Part shown: positions 1-7,472 of the stretch, piece after piece
How positions within the stretch are numbered: position 1 is the stretch's first letter
Layout of the letters: the number at the start of each line of letters is the position of its first letter
Origin: Mycobacterium sp. ENV421
Lineage (GTDB): Bacteria; Actinomycetota; Actinomycetes; Mycobacteriales; Mycobacteriaceae
Length of the DNA: 64,000 bases
NCBI RefSeq assembly: GCF_002887815.1
Contig: NZ_PDHO01000022.1
Coordinates: forward strand, 1-64,000
Direction: 5' to 3'
The notes under the pieces: generated by a model
Told to the model about the DNA's origin: nothing
Database searches by the model: none
What the model saw: the letters and a program-made list of their open reading frames with translations, nothing else
Made by a program: the position numbers and the translations under genes

Positions 1-253
1 CAGTGGTGGTCTTGACCGTCACCGGCCGATACCCGTTGCGTGAGCCGCCGTTAGCGTCGGGACAGTCCGCGGCGCGTTGGTAGCGTTCGCGACCGAGGAA
101 CTCGGTGACCTCGGCCTCCAGGGCCGCCTGCATCAACAGTTGAGCGCCCAGACGGGCGACTTCTTCGAGGGTCTCCGAAAGATCCCGATCCTCGGCAAAC
201 AGAGCGTCGATCTTGGTGCGGATGCGATCGGTAGCTGATACTCGAACAGGCAC
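1..253 (-). CDS. IS256-family (Mutator-type) transposase, N-terminal fragment
   Basis: Catalyses movement of the flanking insertion sequence by a DDE mechanism; only the N-terminal 84 residues are in the window, so the catalytic residues are not visible. The visible part reads VPVRVSATDRIRTKIDALFA, then a helix with LLMQAALEAEVTEFLGRERY, then a segment with GGSRNGYRP. The EVxEFLGRxRYxR and RNGYRxR blocks are the standard N-terminal signature of IS256 transposases. The start is set at the GTG at 253 because AAGGAG lies eight to nine bases upstream on the minus strand. The gene continues beyond position 1, so completeness is unknown. Confidence 0.85.
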   Translation of the reverse strand, partial: MPVRVSATDRIRTKIDALFAEDRDLSETLEEVARLGAQLLMQAALEAEVTEFLGRERYQRAADCPDANGGSRNGYRPVTVKTTT

Positions 254-330
254 GGGCGTGACTCCTTCTTCGCAGACTTGCAGGTCGTGAAGCGGAACCT
301 ACGCCCGTGCTCCCCATTTACACCGGATCC
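1..330 (-). mobile_element. Right-hand edge of an IS256-family insertion sequence (partial)
   Basis: The window opens inside an insertion sequence. It holds the first 84 codons of a Mutator/IS256-class transposase on the minus strand, and outside its start codon a stretch of about 75 bases ending near 330. The sequence CCGGTGTAAATGGGG, read on the minus strand at about 311-325, resembles the GTGTAAA-type terminal inverted repeat of this family. The exact outer edge and the target duplication cannot be set because the other end lies outside the window. The element abuts the remnant of a serine recombinase, so it probably inserted into or replaced the rest of that gene. Confidence 0.6.
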
Positions 331-344
331 CGGACACGACCGAC

Positions 345-737
345 GTGGACCCGGCGGGCGGAACTGGCTACGCCCTCTTGCAGCGCCAGCTGAGCGAGGC
401 GAATGCCAAGGTGGCTGCGTTGATTACCGCCGTGGAGTCTGGCGTGGCCGTTGAGGATCTAACTGCTGCGTTGCGTCAACGTATCGCCGAGCGCGACGAG
501 CTGAGGGCACGCCTTGAGGGAGCGGAGCGGCCCCGCGCCATGTCTGCCGCCCAGATCAGTGAGTTAGTCGAGGAGTTAGGCGGACTGTCAGCGGTCCTCG
601 GCGCGGCAACCGGAGCTGAGCGCGCCGAGGTGTACGCAAGCTTGGGCCTGCGCCTCGACTACGACCCGCATCTTCGACGAGTCACGGCGACTGCCGACTT
701 AAGTCGTGTCGCCGGATGTGTCCGAGGGGGGACTTGA
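345..737 (+). pseudogene. Serine site-specific recombinase, C-terminal remnant
   Basis: The frame encodes about 130 residues that look like the distal part of a large serine recombinase: a charged coiled-coil segment with LLQRQLSEANAKVAALITAV and LRQRIAERDELRARLEGAER, followed by a short end with LGLRLDYDPHLRRVTATADL. The resolvase catalytic domain with its serine and the zinc-ribbon domain are missing; just upstream is the IS256 edge and a stop at 288-290 in the same frame. The GTG at 345 is simply the first possible start and probably not a real one. The frame ends with a TGA inside the 3' part of the tRNA-Leu gene, as expected if the gene came in with an element that recombined at that tRNA. 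Assignment to the recombinase family is by resemblance only. Confidence 0.55.
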
Positions 738-804
738 ACCCCCACGCCCGTTAATAGGGCACTAGCACCTCAAGCTAGCGCGTCTGCCATTCCGCCACTC
801 GGAC
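719..804 (-). tRNA. tRNA-Leu (anticodon GAG)
   Basis: Read on the minus strand this is an 86-nt class II tRNA. The acceptor stem GUCCGAG pairs with CUCGGAC, the discriminator is A, and no CCA is encoded. The anticodon stem CUAGC/GCUAG closes the loop UUGAGGU, giving anticodon GAG, which reads CUC/CUU leucine codons. There is a long variable arm and a T arm GGGGG-UUCAAGU-CCCCC. The fold matches bacterial tRNA-Leu closely. Its 3' end faces the recombinase remnant, and the last part of the recombinase frame (from 719 to its stop at 735-737) lies in the tRNA 3' half, so the gene probably served as an integration site. Confidence 0.97.
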
Positions 805-898
805 CTTCCCCTGAAGACCAGCCCAGGGGCGCTTAAGGCTAACGGATCAGTGACCCGAGTCCCAAATGAGGGCCTCACGGTTCGAATCCCTCGCCGAG

Positions 899-946
899 CG
901 TGACGCCAGGGTGACGTACGCCGCCGAACCGCGCCCTGGCGTTACG
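899..946. terminator. Long hairpin downstream of the sensor-domain lipoprotein gene
   Basis: ACGCCAGGG at 903-911 pairs perfectly with CCCTGGCGT at 934-942, and a further C-G, G-C and T-A extend the stem to 899-946 past one G-T step; the loop is 22 nt. It lies 18 bases past the stop codon of the minus-strand lipoprotein gene and before the tRNA, so it most likely ends that transcript. There is no clear U-run, as is common for mycobacterial terminators. Confidence 0.5.
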
Positions 947-963
947 TTGGGCGCGTCAGCGAC

Positions 964-1653
964 TCACGCGCTCGGCAGCCGGCCGGCGATCTGGCCGGCG
1001 ATCGCGCTGGCCGCCGCCGTCGGCCCGTCCAGGCTGCATGCCTCCACATCGACCGCGACATTGCTGTGCACCGTCAAGGCGCGCTGACAGGCCCACCGCT
1101 GCGGGCTCTGCTGTACCCGTGACACCGCGAGCACGTCGCGGTCGGTGCTGGTCTGTCCCACCGACCACACCTGCGGGGGTCCGATCGGCTGGGCGTAGTT
1201 CAGCTCGCGGTTCGAGCACTCCGCCCAGCCGCGCTGCGACGCGGCGAAGAAGTCCGACGCCGCCTGCGCACTGGGGAACGACACCACCGCCTGGACGGCG
1301 TAGTGCTCCCACGCCGGGGCCGTCGGCGCCTCGCGCAGCACCTGACCGTGCACCGCCGTCGACCCGCTGCTCGAGTACACCCCCTGCTGGGCGGCGCCGG
1401 CGATGGCCAGGCAGTTCACGTCGGCGAAGTGGGCGCTGTCGTTCCACGCTTTGCTCACGTCGGTGGTGACGACGACATCGTCGCTGGCCAGTGCCGCGCC
1501 GACATCGGGTGCCGACAGCAGGAGCGCCGGCAGGGCGTCCGGGCTGGTCAGCGGCGCACGGTCGGCCGGCTGCGCAATGCCTGCAGTGACAGCAGAGCAG
1601 CCGCTGACCGACAGGCACAGCAGCGCCGCGATTGCGGGCAGGCGGGGAGTCAT
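964..1653 (-). CDS. Lipoprotein with PknH-like extracellular sensor domain
   Basis: Predicted exported lipoprotein of 229 residues. The N-terminus MTPRLPAIAALLCLSVSGCS is a short signal peptide with lipobox VSGC, so Cys19 would be lipidated and the protein anchored on the outer face of the membrane. The rest resembles the sensor domain found outside the membrane in kinase PknH and in several free mycobacterial lipoproteins: an SFPSAQAASDFFAASQRGW block, several scattered cysteines likely in disulfides (WAECSNRE, RWACQRAL, VEACSLDG), and a terminal GQIAGRLP helix. Ligand and role are unknown. It diverges from the peptidase gene at 1768, with 114 bp between the starts. A hairpin at 899-946 follows its stop. 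Confidence 0.8.
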   Translation of the reverse strand: MTPRLPAIAALLCLSVSGCSAVTAGIAQPADRAPLTSPDALPALLLSAPDVGAALASDDVVVTTDVSKAWNDSAHFADVNCLAIAGAAQQGVYSSSGSTAVHGQVLREAPTAPAWEHYAVQAVVSFPSAQAASDFFAASQRGWAECSNRELNYAQPIGPPQVWSVGQTSTDRDVLAVSRVQQSPQRWACQRALTVHSNVAVDVEACSLDGPTAAASAIAGQIAGRLPSA

Positions 1654-1767
1654 CCGCTAAATCAAACCCTAAATCGGCGTGTTGCGCGAGTGGTTCTTGG
1701 GAAACATGTGGTAGAGGACGACCTCCGCGCCCCCGGTCACCCGGCGCCAGTGGTAGGAAAGGGGACT

Positions 1768-3093
1768 GTGACACAAGCCGTCGACGAGGTGGTTGATCTC
1801 GTCAGTTCCCTGATCCGGTTCGACACCTCCAACACCGGCGATTTGGCGACCACCAAGGGCGAGGCGGAATGTGCCCTGTGGGTGGCCGAGCAACTCAGCG
1901 CGGTCGGCTACGCCACGGAGTACGTCGAATCCGGAGCGCCGGGCCGCGGCAACGTCTTCGCCCGCCTGCCCGGCGCCGACCGCAGCCGCGGCGCACTACT
2001 GATCCACGGCCATCTCGACGTGGTGCCCGCCGAGCCCGCGGACTGGAGCGTGCACCCCTTTTCCGGGGCCATCGCCGACGGGTACGTGTGGGGCCGCGGT
2101 GCGGTCGACATGAAAGACATGTGCGGCATGATGATCGCGGTCGCCAGGCACTTCAAACGGGCCGGCATCGTGCCACCCCGGGACCTGGTGTTCGCGTTCG
2201 TCGCCGACGAGGAGCACGGCGGGACCTACGGCGCGCAGTGGCTGGTGAACAACCGGCCCGACCTGTTCGAGGGCATCACCGAAGCCATCGGTGAGGTGGG
2301 CGGCTTCTCGCTCACCGTGCCCCACAAGGACGGCGGGGAACGCCGGCTGTACCTCATCGAGACCGCGGAGAAGGGCCTGTCCTGGATGCGGCTCACCGCC
2401 CGCGGGCGCGCCGGGCACGGCTCGATGGTGCACGACGACAACGCCGTCACCGCGGTCGCCGAGGCCGTCGCCCGTCTGGGGCGGCACCAATTCCCGCTGG
2501 TGCTCACCGATTCCGTGCAGCAATTCCTCACCGCGGTCGCCGAGGAGACCGGCTACAGCTTTGATCTGGACTCGCCGGATCTGGACGGCACGATCGCCAA
2601 ACTCGGCGGCATCTCGCGCATCGTCGGCGCGACCCTGCGCGACACCGCCAACCCCACCATGCTCAAGGCCGGGTACAAGGCCAACGTCATCCCGCAGACG
2701 GCCGAGGCGGTCATCGACTGCCGGGTGTTGCCCGGCCGCAAGGAAGCCTTCGAGCGGGAGATCGACGAGCTGATCGGCCCGGACGTCACCCGCGAGTGGG
2801 AACGGGACCTACCGTCGTATGAGACCACGTTCGACGGTGACCTCGTCGACGCGATGAACGACGCGCTGCTGGCCGTCGACCCGGAAGCGCGCACCGTGCC
2901 ATACATGCTCTCCGGTGGAACGGATGCGAAAGCCTTTGCCCGACTGGGCATTCGGTGCTTCGGCTTCATCCCGTTGCGGCTGCCGCCCGAGCTGGACTTC
3001 GCGGCACTGTTCCACGGCGTCGACGAGCGGGTACCCGTGGACGCGCTGCACTTCGGCACCCAGGTGCTCGAACACTTCTTGAAGAACTGCTGA
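1768..3093 (+). CDS. M20-family metallopeptidase / amidohydrolase (Rv2141c-like)
   Basis: Zinc-dependent exo-acting hydrolase of the M20/DapE/ArgE superfamily, 441 residues, cytosolic; substrate unknown. Catalytic motifs are intact: GHLDVVPAEP (His82 and Asp84), GAVDMKDM (Asp114, bridging both zinc ions) and VADEEHGG (Glu148/Glu149, base and ligand). A dimerisation-domain segment with GHGSMVHDDNAV follows, and LFHGVDERV near the end supplies the last histidine. The frame is open much further upstream, but the GTG at 1768 has AGGAAAGGGG just before it and starts exactly where family members do. The order M20 peptidase then PEBP protein matches Rv2141c-Rv2140c. It should not be named dapE without enzymatic evidence. 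Confidence 0.9.
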   Translation: MTQAVDEVVDLVSSLIRFDTSNTGDLATTKGEAECALWVAEQLSAVGYATEYVESGAPGRGNVFARLPGADRSRGALLIHGHLDVVPAEPADWSVHPFSGAIADGYVWGRGAVDMKDMCGMMIAVARHFKRAGIVPPRDLVFAFVADEEHGGTYGAQWLVNNRPDLFEGITEAIGEVGGFSLTVPHKDGGERRLYLIETAEKGLSWMRLTARGRAGHGSMVHDDNAVTAVAEAVARLGRHQFPLVLTDSVQQFLTAVAEETGYSFDLDSPDLDGTIAKLGGISRIVGATLRDTANPTMLKAGYKANVIPQTAEAVIDCRVLPGRKEAFEREIDELIGPDVTREWERDLPSYETTFDGDLVDAMNDALLAVDPEARTVPYMLSGGTDAKAFARLGIRCFGFIPLRLPPELDFAALFHGVDERVPVDALHFGTQVLEHFLKNC

Positions 3094-3115
3094 CAACCGA
3101 AAGGAAGCCCGTCAC

Positions 3116-3646
3116 ATGGCATTTCCCTACAACCCCTACGAATTCCTGCCCCAGCTGCCCAGTTTCACCCTCACCAGCACCGACTTCGCCGACGGTGAGC
3201 CGTGGAAGAACGCTCAGGTCAGCGGCATCATGGGCGCCGGTGGTGAGGACGTCTCGCCGCAGCTGAGCTGGTCGGGATTCCCCGAGGAGACGCGCAGCTT
3301 CGCCGTCACCGTCTACGACCCGGACGCTCCGACCGCCTCCGGCTTCTGGCACTGGGCGGTGGCCAACCTCCCGGCGACCGTCACCGACCTGCCGTCCGGT
3401 GTCGGGGACGGTTCGGTGCTTCCCGGTGACGCCCTGACACTCGTCAACGACGCCGGCATCCGCCGCTTCCTGGGCGCCGCCCCGCCGCAGGGGCACGGTT
3501 ACCACCGCTACTACGTGGCCGTGCACGCGGTGAAGGTGGAGAAGCTCGAGCTCACCGAGGACGCCAGCCCGGCCTACCTCGGGTTCAATCTGTTCATGAA
3601 TTCCATTGCGCGCGCGGTCATTCACGGCACGTACGAGCAGAAGTAA
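3116..3646 (+). CDS. YbhB/YbcL-family phosphatidylethanolamine-binding protein (Rv2140c-like)
   Basis: A 176-residue PEBP/Raf-kinase-inhibitor-like protein. The two family hallmarks are clear: VYDPDAPTASGFWHWAVANL, containing the ligand-pocket DPDAP and the HW pair, and PPQGHGYHRYYVAVHAV. Bacterial members bind phospholipid headgroups or small anions; the physiological role in mycobacteria is not settled. The start ATG follows AAAGGAAG at a good distance, only 22 bases after the peptidase stop, so the two are probably co-transcribed. No signal peptide is present. Its last 41 bases overlap the TTG start chosen for the next gene. Confidence 0.93.
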   Translation: MAFPYNPYEFLPQLPSFTLTSTDFADGEPWKNAQVSGIMGAGGEDVSPQLSWSGFPEETRSFAVTVYDPDAPTASGFWHWAVANLPATVTDLPSGVGDGSVLPGDALTLVNDAGIRRFLGAAPPQGHGYHRYYVAVHAVKVEKLELTEDASPAYLGFNLFMNSIARAVIHGTYEQK

Positions 3647-5120
3647 GCTCCGCGCGGCGCTGGCAGTCGTCGCGTTGGTAGCCGGCTGCAGCACGGCGGT
3701 CGAGGGCAAGCCCCAGGCGACGACGCCGGCACTGGGTCCACCGGTGCCGGTGGCGTGGTCGCCGTGCCGCACAGCCGGCGCCGAGTGCGGCGACGTCGAG
3801 GTGCCCGTCGACTACGCCGAGACAGGCGGCGCCATCGCGCAGTTGGCGCTCATCCGGTTTCCGGCGACCGGCCAGAAGATCGGTTCGCTGGTCGTCAATC
3901 CCGGCGGTCCCGGCGGGTCAGGTGTCGACGCGGCAATCAAACTGGTCAATTCGCTACCGCCGCAGGTACGTCAGCACTTCGACTTCGTCGGATTCGACCC
4001 TCGTGGAGTGGGCTCCTCGACTCCGGCGCTGTGGTGTAACTCCGACGCGGACAACGACGCGGCCCGGACCGACCCGCAAGTGGACTACAGCCCCTCGGGC
4101 GTCGCCCACATCGAGGACACCCGCAAACAGTTCGCCCAGCGCTGTGTGGACAAGACGGGCACGAAATTCCTGGCCAACGTCGGTACCGTCAACGTCGCCC
4201 GGGACCTCGATCGCATCCGGGTTGCCCTCGGCGACGAGAAACTGACCTACCTCGGGTACTCGTATGGCACCGAGATCGGTGCAACCTATGCCGAGGCCTA
4301 TCCCGACAAGGTGCGGGCGATGATTCTCGACGGTGCGGTGGACCCCGACGCCGATCCGATCCAGGCCGCCGTCGATCAGGCCGCGGCGTTCCAGAAGGCA
4401 TTCAACGATTTCGCGGCGGACTGCGCCGGCGACGGCGGCTGCCCGCTCGGCGCCGACCCCGCCAAGGCCGTTGACGTCTACCACGAGCTGGTGGATCCGC
4501 TGGTCGCCGCCCCCGCGGGGACCGATGATCCGCGGGGGCTGGGTTACAGCGACGCGTTGACCGGGACGATGATGGCGCTGTACTCACCGAAGATGTGGAC
4601 GACTCTGAGTCGCGGCCTGGCCGAACTGGCTCAGGGGCGTGGCGACATCCTGCTCACGCTGGCCGACGCGTACCTGGGCCGTGACGACCAGGGTCACTAC
4701 CCGAACACCAACGACGTTCAGACCGCGGTGAATTGCGTCGACGTGGCACCCAACACCGACCGGGCCAAAGCCGCCGACAAGGACCGGCAGCTGCGACAGG
4801 TGGCACCGTTCGGTACCTACGGGCCGTTCACCGGCAACGCGCCCCTCGACGTGTGTGCGTTCTGGCCGGTGCCGCCGTCCAGTGGGCCGCACACGGTGTC
4901 CGCGCCGGGCCTTCCGCCCGTGCTGGTGGTCTCCACCACCGGCGATCCGGCCACGCCCTATCAAGCCGGCGTCGAGCTCGCCAGACAGCTCGGGGGAGTG
5001 CTGCTGACGTTCGACGGCACCCAACACACCACGGTGTTTCGGGGCGAACCCTGTGTCGATTCCTATGCGGCGGCGTACCTGATCGACCTCACCCTTCCAC
5101 CAAGGGACGCCCGGTGCTGA
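3606..5120 (+). CDS. Exported alpha/beta hydrolase with TAP-like C-terminal domain (Hip1/CaeA-type)
   Basis: Predicted cell-envelope serine hydrolase/peptidase of the family that includes mycobacterial Hip1 (CaeA) and Streptomyces tripeptidyl aminopeptidases, 504 residues. The N-terminus is basic, then LRAALAVVALVAGC forms a lipobox with Cys28. The oxyanion loop is NPGGPGGSG, the nucleophile elbow GYSYGTE, the acid lies in STTGDPATPY and the base in GTQHTTV, so the triad is complete. The usual cysteine-rich C-terminal TAP-like domain is present. No ATG or GTG fits the signal peptide; TTG at 3606 gives a proper basic n-region and is chosen although it overlaps the PEBP gene by 41 bases. Its stop overlaps the next gene (GTGCTGA), suggesting translational coupling. 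In M. tuberculosis the flanking genes are adjacent without it. Confidence 0.85.
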   Translation: MRARSFTARTSRSKLRAALAVVALVAGCSTAVEGKPQATTPALGPPVPVAWSPCRTAGAECGDVEVPVDYAETGGAIAQLALIRFPATGQKIGSLVVNPGGPGGSGVDAAIKLVNSLPPQVRQHFDFVGFDPRGVGSSTPALWCNSDADNDAARTDPQVDYSPSGVAHIEDTRKQFAQRCVDKTGTKFLANVGTVNVARDLDRIRVALGDEKLTYLGYSYGTEIGATYAEAYPDKVRAMILDGAVDPDADPIQAAVDQAAAFQKAFNDFAADCAGDGGCPLGADPAKAVDVYHELVDPLVAAPAGTDDPRGLGYSDALTGTMMALYSPKMWTTLSRGLAELAQGRGDILLTLADAYLGRDDQGHYPNTNDVQTAVNCVDVAPNTDRAKAADKDRQLRQVAPFGTYGPFTGNAPLDVCAFWPVPPSSGPHTVSAPGLPPVLVVSTTGDPATPYQAGVELARQLGGVLLTFDGTQHTTVFRGEPCVDSYAAAYLIDLTLPPRDARC

Positions 5121-6166
5121 CAGTGGACAGACTCTTCGCCACGGTGGCAGCCGCCGCGGTCGTCGCCGGATGTGGTTCTGGCGCAACCACTACGCCCCCG
5201 GCCAGTAGCCAGAGGGCCGCGACGTACGACGCTTACCGGCAGAGCTACACCGTGCCGTGGGTCGGGTCGCCGGACTTCGCGAACCTGCGAACCACACTCA
5301 AGGTCGACGCGTCGGTCAACGGTGGCCCGGTGTCGCCGTTCACGGTGGACACCGGATCGGTGGGCGTGGTGGTACCGGCCTCGGAAGTGCCGAATATTCC
5401 GGCCGACTCGCCGCCCGGCAGCCTCACCTACAACTCGAGCGGGTTGGAGCTGACCGGAGTGTGGGTGCCGGCATCGGTGTCGTTCCCGCAGGCCGTCGAC
5501 GCCACCGGTGCCGGCGTGGCAGCGCAGGCAGCAGTGCCGGTGCTGGCGGTGACCAGCTCGAGATGCCGTGGCGGCGGCGTGAATTCGGGCCGCTGCACGG
5601 CGGCGATCCCGCACATGCTGGGCGTCGGATTCGGTCGCGGAAACACCGCCCGCGCCGCGCCCACCCATAACCCGTTCCTGAACCTCACCGCGATGACGGC
5701 AGGGACGATGCGGCGCGGGTACCTGATCGGCCGGGCCGGCCTGTCGCTGGGCCTGACCGCTGCCAACGTCACCGGATCGTGGACCATGCAGCGGCTGACC
5801 AGTGCCGGCTCCCCGGTGGAGGGGCCCCACAACGACTGGCTGACCCCGACGGGCGGCTTCCAATCAGGCTCAGGGCCAATGCATTCCGGCAAGGTTCTGG
5901 TCGACACCGGTCTGCTGGACATGATCGTGGAGGCCGACGATCTGCCGTCGAGTGGGACCATGCCGGTCGGCACCGCGATGACGATCACCGTGGGCGATCT
6001 GAGCTACAGCTTCGCGGTCGGCGACGGCGGACCGCAGACGCCGACCGTGGTGCACCGCGCGCCCGCCCGAAACGGCACGTTCGTGAACACCGGGCTGCGG
6101 GCACTGGGCCACTACGACCTGCTCTACGACGCGGACGGCGGAATCTTGGGATTGCGCCCGGAGTGA
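5114..6166 (+). CDS. Aspartic-protease-like lipoprotein with two DTG motifs (PecA-like)
   Basis: A 350-residue predicted lipoprotein: signal peptide VLTVDRLFATVAAAAVVAGC (lipobox VAGC, Cys20), then a Thr/Pro/Ser linker. The body has FTVDTGSVGVVVPASEV in the first half and GKVLVDTGLLDMIVEADDL in the second, the two catalytic DTG loops of a bilobed pepsin-like fold. Hydrophobic strands after each loop and the late GILGLRPE fit that fold. The mycobacterial PecA/PE_PGRS16 proteases have comparable DTG lobes, so a surface or cell-wall protease is the best guess; activity is not shown. The GTG at 5114 follows AAGGGA and overlaps the preceding hydrolase stop by 7 bases, so the two form a pair. The 3' end overlaps pyrD on the other strand by 43 bases. 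Confidence 0.65.
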   Translation: MLTVDRLFATVAAAAVVAGCGSGATTTPPASSQRAATYDAYRQSYTVPWVGSPDFANLRTTLKVDASVNGGPVSPFTVDTGSVGVVVPASEVPNIPADSPPGSLTYNSSGLELTGVWVPASVSFPQAVDATGAGVAAQAAVPVLAVTSSRCRGGGVNSGRCTAAIPHMLGVGFGRGNTARAAPTHNPFLNLTAMTAGTMRRGYLIGRAGLSLGLTAANVTGSWTMQRLTSAGSPVEGPHNDWLTPTGGFQSGSGPMHSGKVLVDTGLLDMIVEADDLPSSGTMPVGTAMTITVGDLSYSFAVGDGGPQTPTVVHRAPARNGTFVNTGLRALGHYDLLYDADGGILGLRPE

Positions 6167-7218
6167 GCCGACCCGACGGCCTCCGCCAGCGATGAGAAGC
6201 CGCCGGCGCGCAGTCGGGCGGCGATGCCGTCGTGAATCTCCTTGGCCCACAAGCCGCCGCCGTAGATGAACCCGGTGTAGCCCTGCAGCAGGGACGCTCC
6301 GGAGGTGATGCGCTCCCAGGCGTCGTCGGCGGTTTCGATGCCGCCCACACTGATCAGCACCAGGTCGTTGCCGACCCGGCTGTACAACCGCCGCAGGATC
6401 GCCAGGGACCGGCGCGCCACCGGCGGTCCGGAAATGCCGCCCGGGCCCAGCTCGTCGACGCCGGGAGTGCGCAGGCCGGCTCGCGAGACCGTGGTGTTGG
6501 TGGCGACGATGCCGGCCAGCCCCAGCTCGACGGCCAGATCGGCGACCGCGTCGACGTCCTCGTCGGACAGGTCCGGCGCGATCTTGACCAGGACGGGGGC
6601 CGAGGTCTCGGACAGCACCGCCGACAGGATCGGGCGCAGCGATTCGACGGCCTGCAGGTCACGCAGTCCGGGCGTGTTCGGGGAGCTGACGTTGACCACC
6701 AGGTAGTCGGCCAGCGGGCCGAGTAGCCGCGCGCTGGCGCGGTAATCGTCGGCGGCCAGCTCGGGCGGGGTGATCTTCGACTTGCCGATGTTGACCCCGA
6801 TCGGCGAGTCGGGCCGGTAGCGGGCCAGCTGCAGAGCCAACTGTCCGGCGCCGTGGTTGTTGAAGCCCATCCGGTTGAGCAGGGCCCGGTCCTCGGGAAG
6901 GCGGAACAGCCGCGGCAACGGATTGCCCGGCTGAGCACTCGCGGTCACCGTGCCGACCTCCGCGTAGCCGAATCCCAGCGCGTCCCAGGTCTTCAGCCCG
7001 AGGCCGTCCTTGTCGAACCCGGCGGCCAAGCCCATCGGACCGGGGAACCGCACCCCGAACACGGTGCTGGCCAACACCGGATCGCGGGGTGCGAGCCTGC
7101 GGCGCAACGGTCCGCGGGTGGCGTTGGTGGCCGTGACGGCGCGTAGCGAGCCGAACACGAACGTGTGGATGCGTTCGGCCGGCACCAGGAAGAATGCCCG
7201 CCGCAGCGCGTCGTACAT
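6124..7218 (-). CDS. pyrD: Dihydroorotate dehydrogenase (quinone), class 2
   Basis: Oxidises dihydroorotate to orotate in pyrimidine synthesis, passing electrons from FMN to membrane quinone; 364 residues, as usual for class 2. The N-terminal helical pair starting MYDALRRAFFLVPAERIHTF is the membrane-docking, quinone-channel element that class 1 enzymes lack. Other motifs: GLAAGFDKDG, NRMGFNNHG, VNIGKSK, VNVSSPNTPGLRDLQ (catalytic Ser), LVKIAPDL, ATNTT and SVGGIET near the FMN phosphate. The ATG overlaps the upstream DUF5703 stop (GTGATG). The C-terminal tail GRNPKIPPSAS runs over the end of the convergent aspartic-protease-like gene. This is Rv2139 in M. tuberculosis. Confidence 0.97.
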   Translation of the reverse strand: MYDALRRAFFLVPAERIHTFVFGSLRAVTATNATRGPLRRRLAPRDPVLASTVFGVRFPGPMGLAAGFDKDGLGLKTWDALGFGYAEVGTVTASAQPGNPLPRLFRLPEDRALLNRMGFNNHGAGQLALQLARYRPDSPIGVNIGKSKITPPELAADDYRASARLLGPLADYLVVNVSSPNTPGLRDLQAVESLRPILSAVLSETSAPVLVKIAPDLSDEDVDAVADLAVELGLAGIVATNTTVSRAGLRTPGVDELGPGGISGPPVARRSLAILRRLYSRVGNDLVLISVGGIETADDAWERITSGASLLQGYTGFIYGGGLWAKEIHDGIAARLRAGGFSSLAEAVGSAHSGRNPKIPPSAS

Positions 7219-7472
7219 CACAGCTCGGGCTGATCGGTGATCTGGCCGTTGATTCGAGACTTCTTGCGTCGCAAGAGGATTCGACGGCTGCCGTCGGTGT
7301 AGAGGCGCACCCGGGTCAACTCCCAGCCTCGGTACTCGGCTTCGATCGACAGTCGGGTCGACGCGCTGATGCGGGTGACGTCGGGCGGCAACCGCAGCGG
7401 AATCCACTCGTAGTCATCGGAGAGTTCGACTTCCCAACTCGCCGGCATCCGGCCGCGGTACGCCGCGCTCAC
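7218..7472 (-). CDS. DUF5703 family protein
   Basis: Small basic protein of 84 residues with no signal peptide or membrane segment. The core YEWIPLRLPPDV, RLSIEAEYRGWELTRVRLYT and RRILLRRKK resembles the DUF5703 family, which I recall beside pyrD in actinobacteria; the function is unknown. It overlaps both neighbours by a few bases (lppL upstream, pyrD downstream), so lppL-DUF5703-pyrD are probably one transcript. The lysine/arginine-rich strand could bind nucleic acid or an acidic partner, but that is speculation. Confidence 0.7.
   Translation of the reverse strand: MSAAYRGRMPASWEVELSDDYEWIPLRLPPDVTRISASTRLSIEAEYRGWELTRVRLYTDGSRRILLRRKKSRINGQITDQPEL

Noticed and set aside
872..898. GGTTCGAATCCCTC resembling a tRNA T arm next to the true tRNA
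   Set aside because: The flanking bases do not form the T stem and no acceptor, D or anticodon arm can be found; probably chance.
1303..1767. Long upstream extension of the M20 peptidase open frame (would give 596 residues)
   Set aside because: It runs antisense through the sensor-lipoprotein gene, lacks homology, and a good ribosome site precedes GTG 1768.
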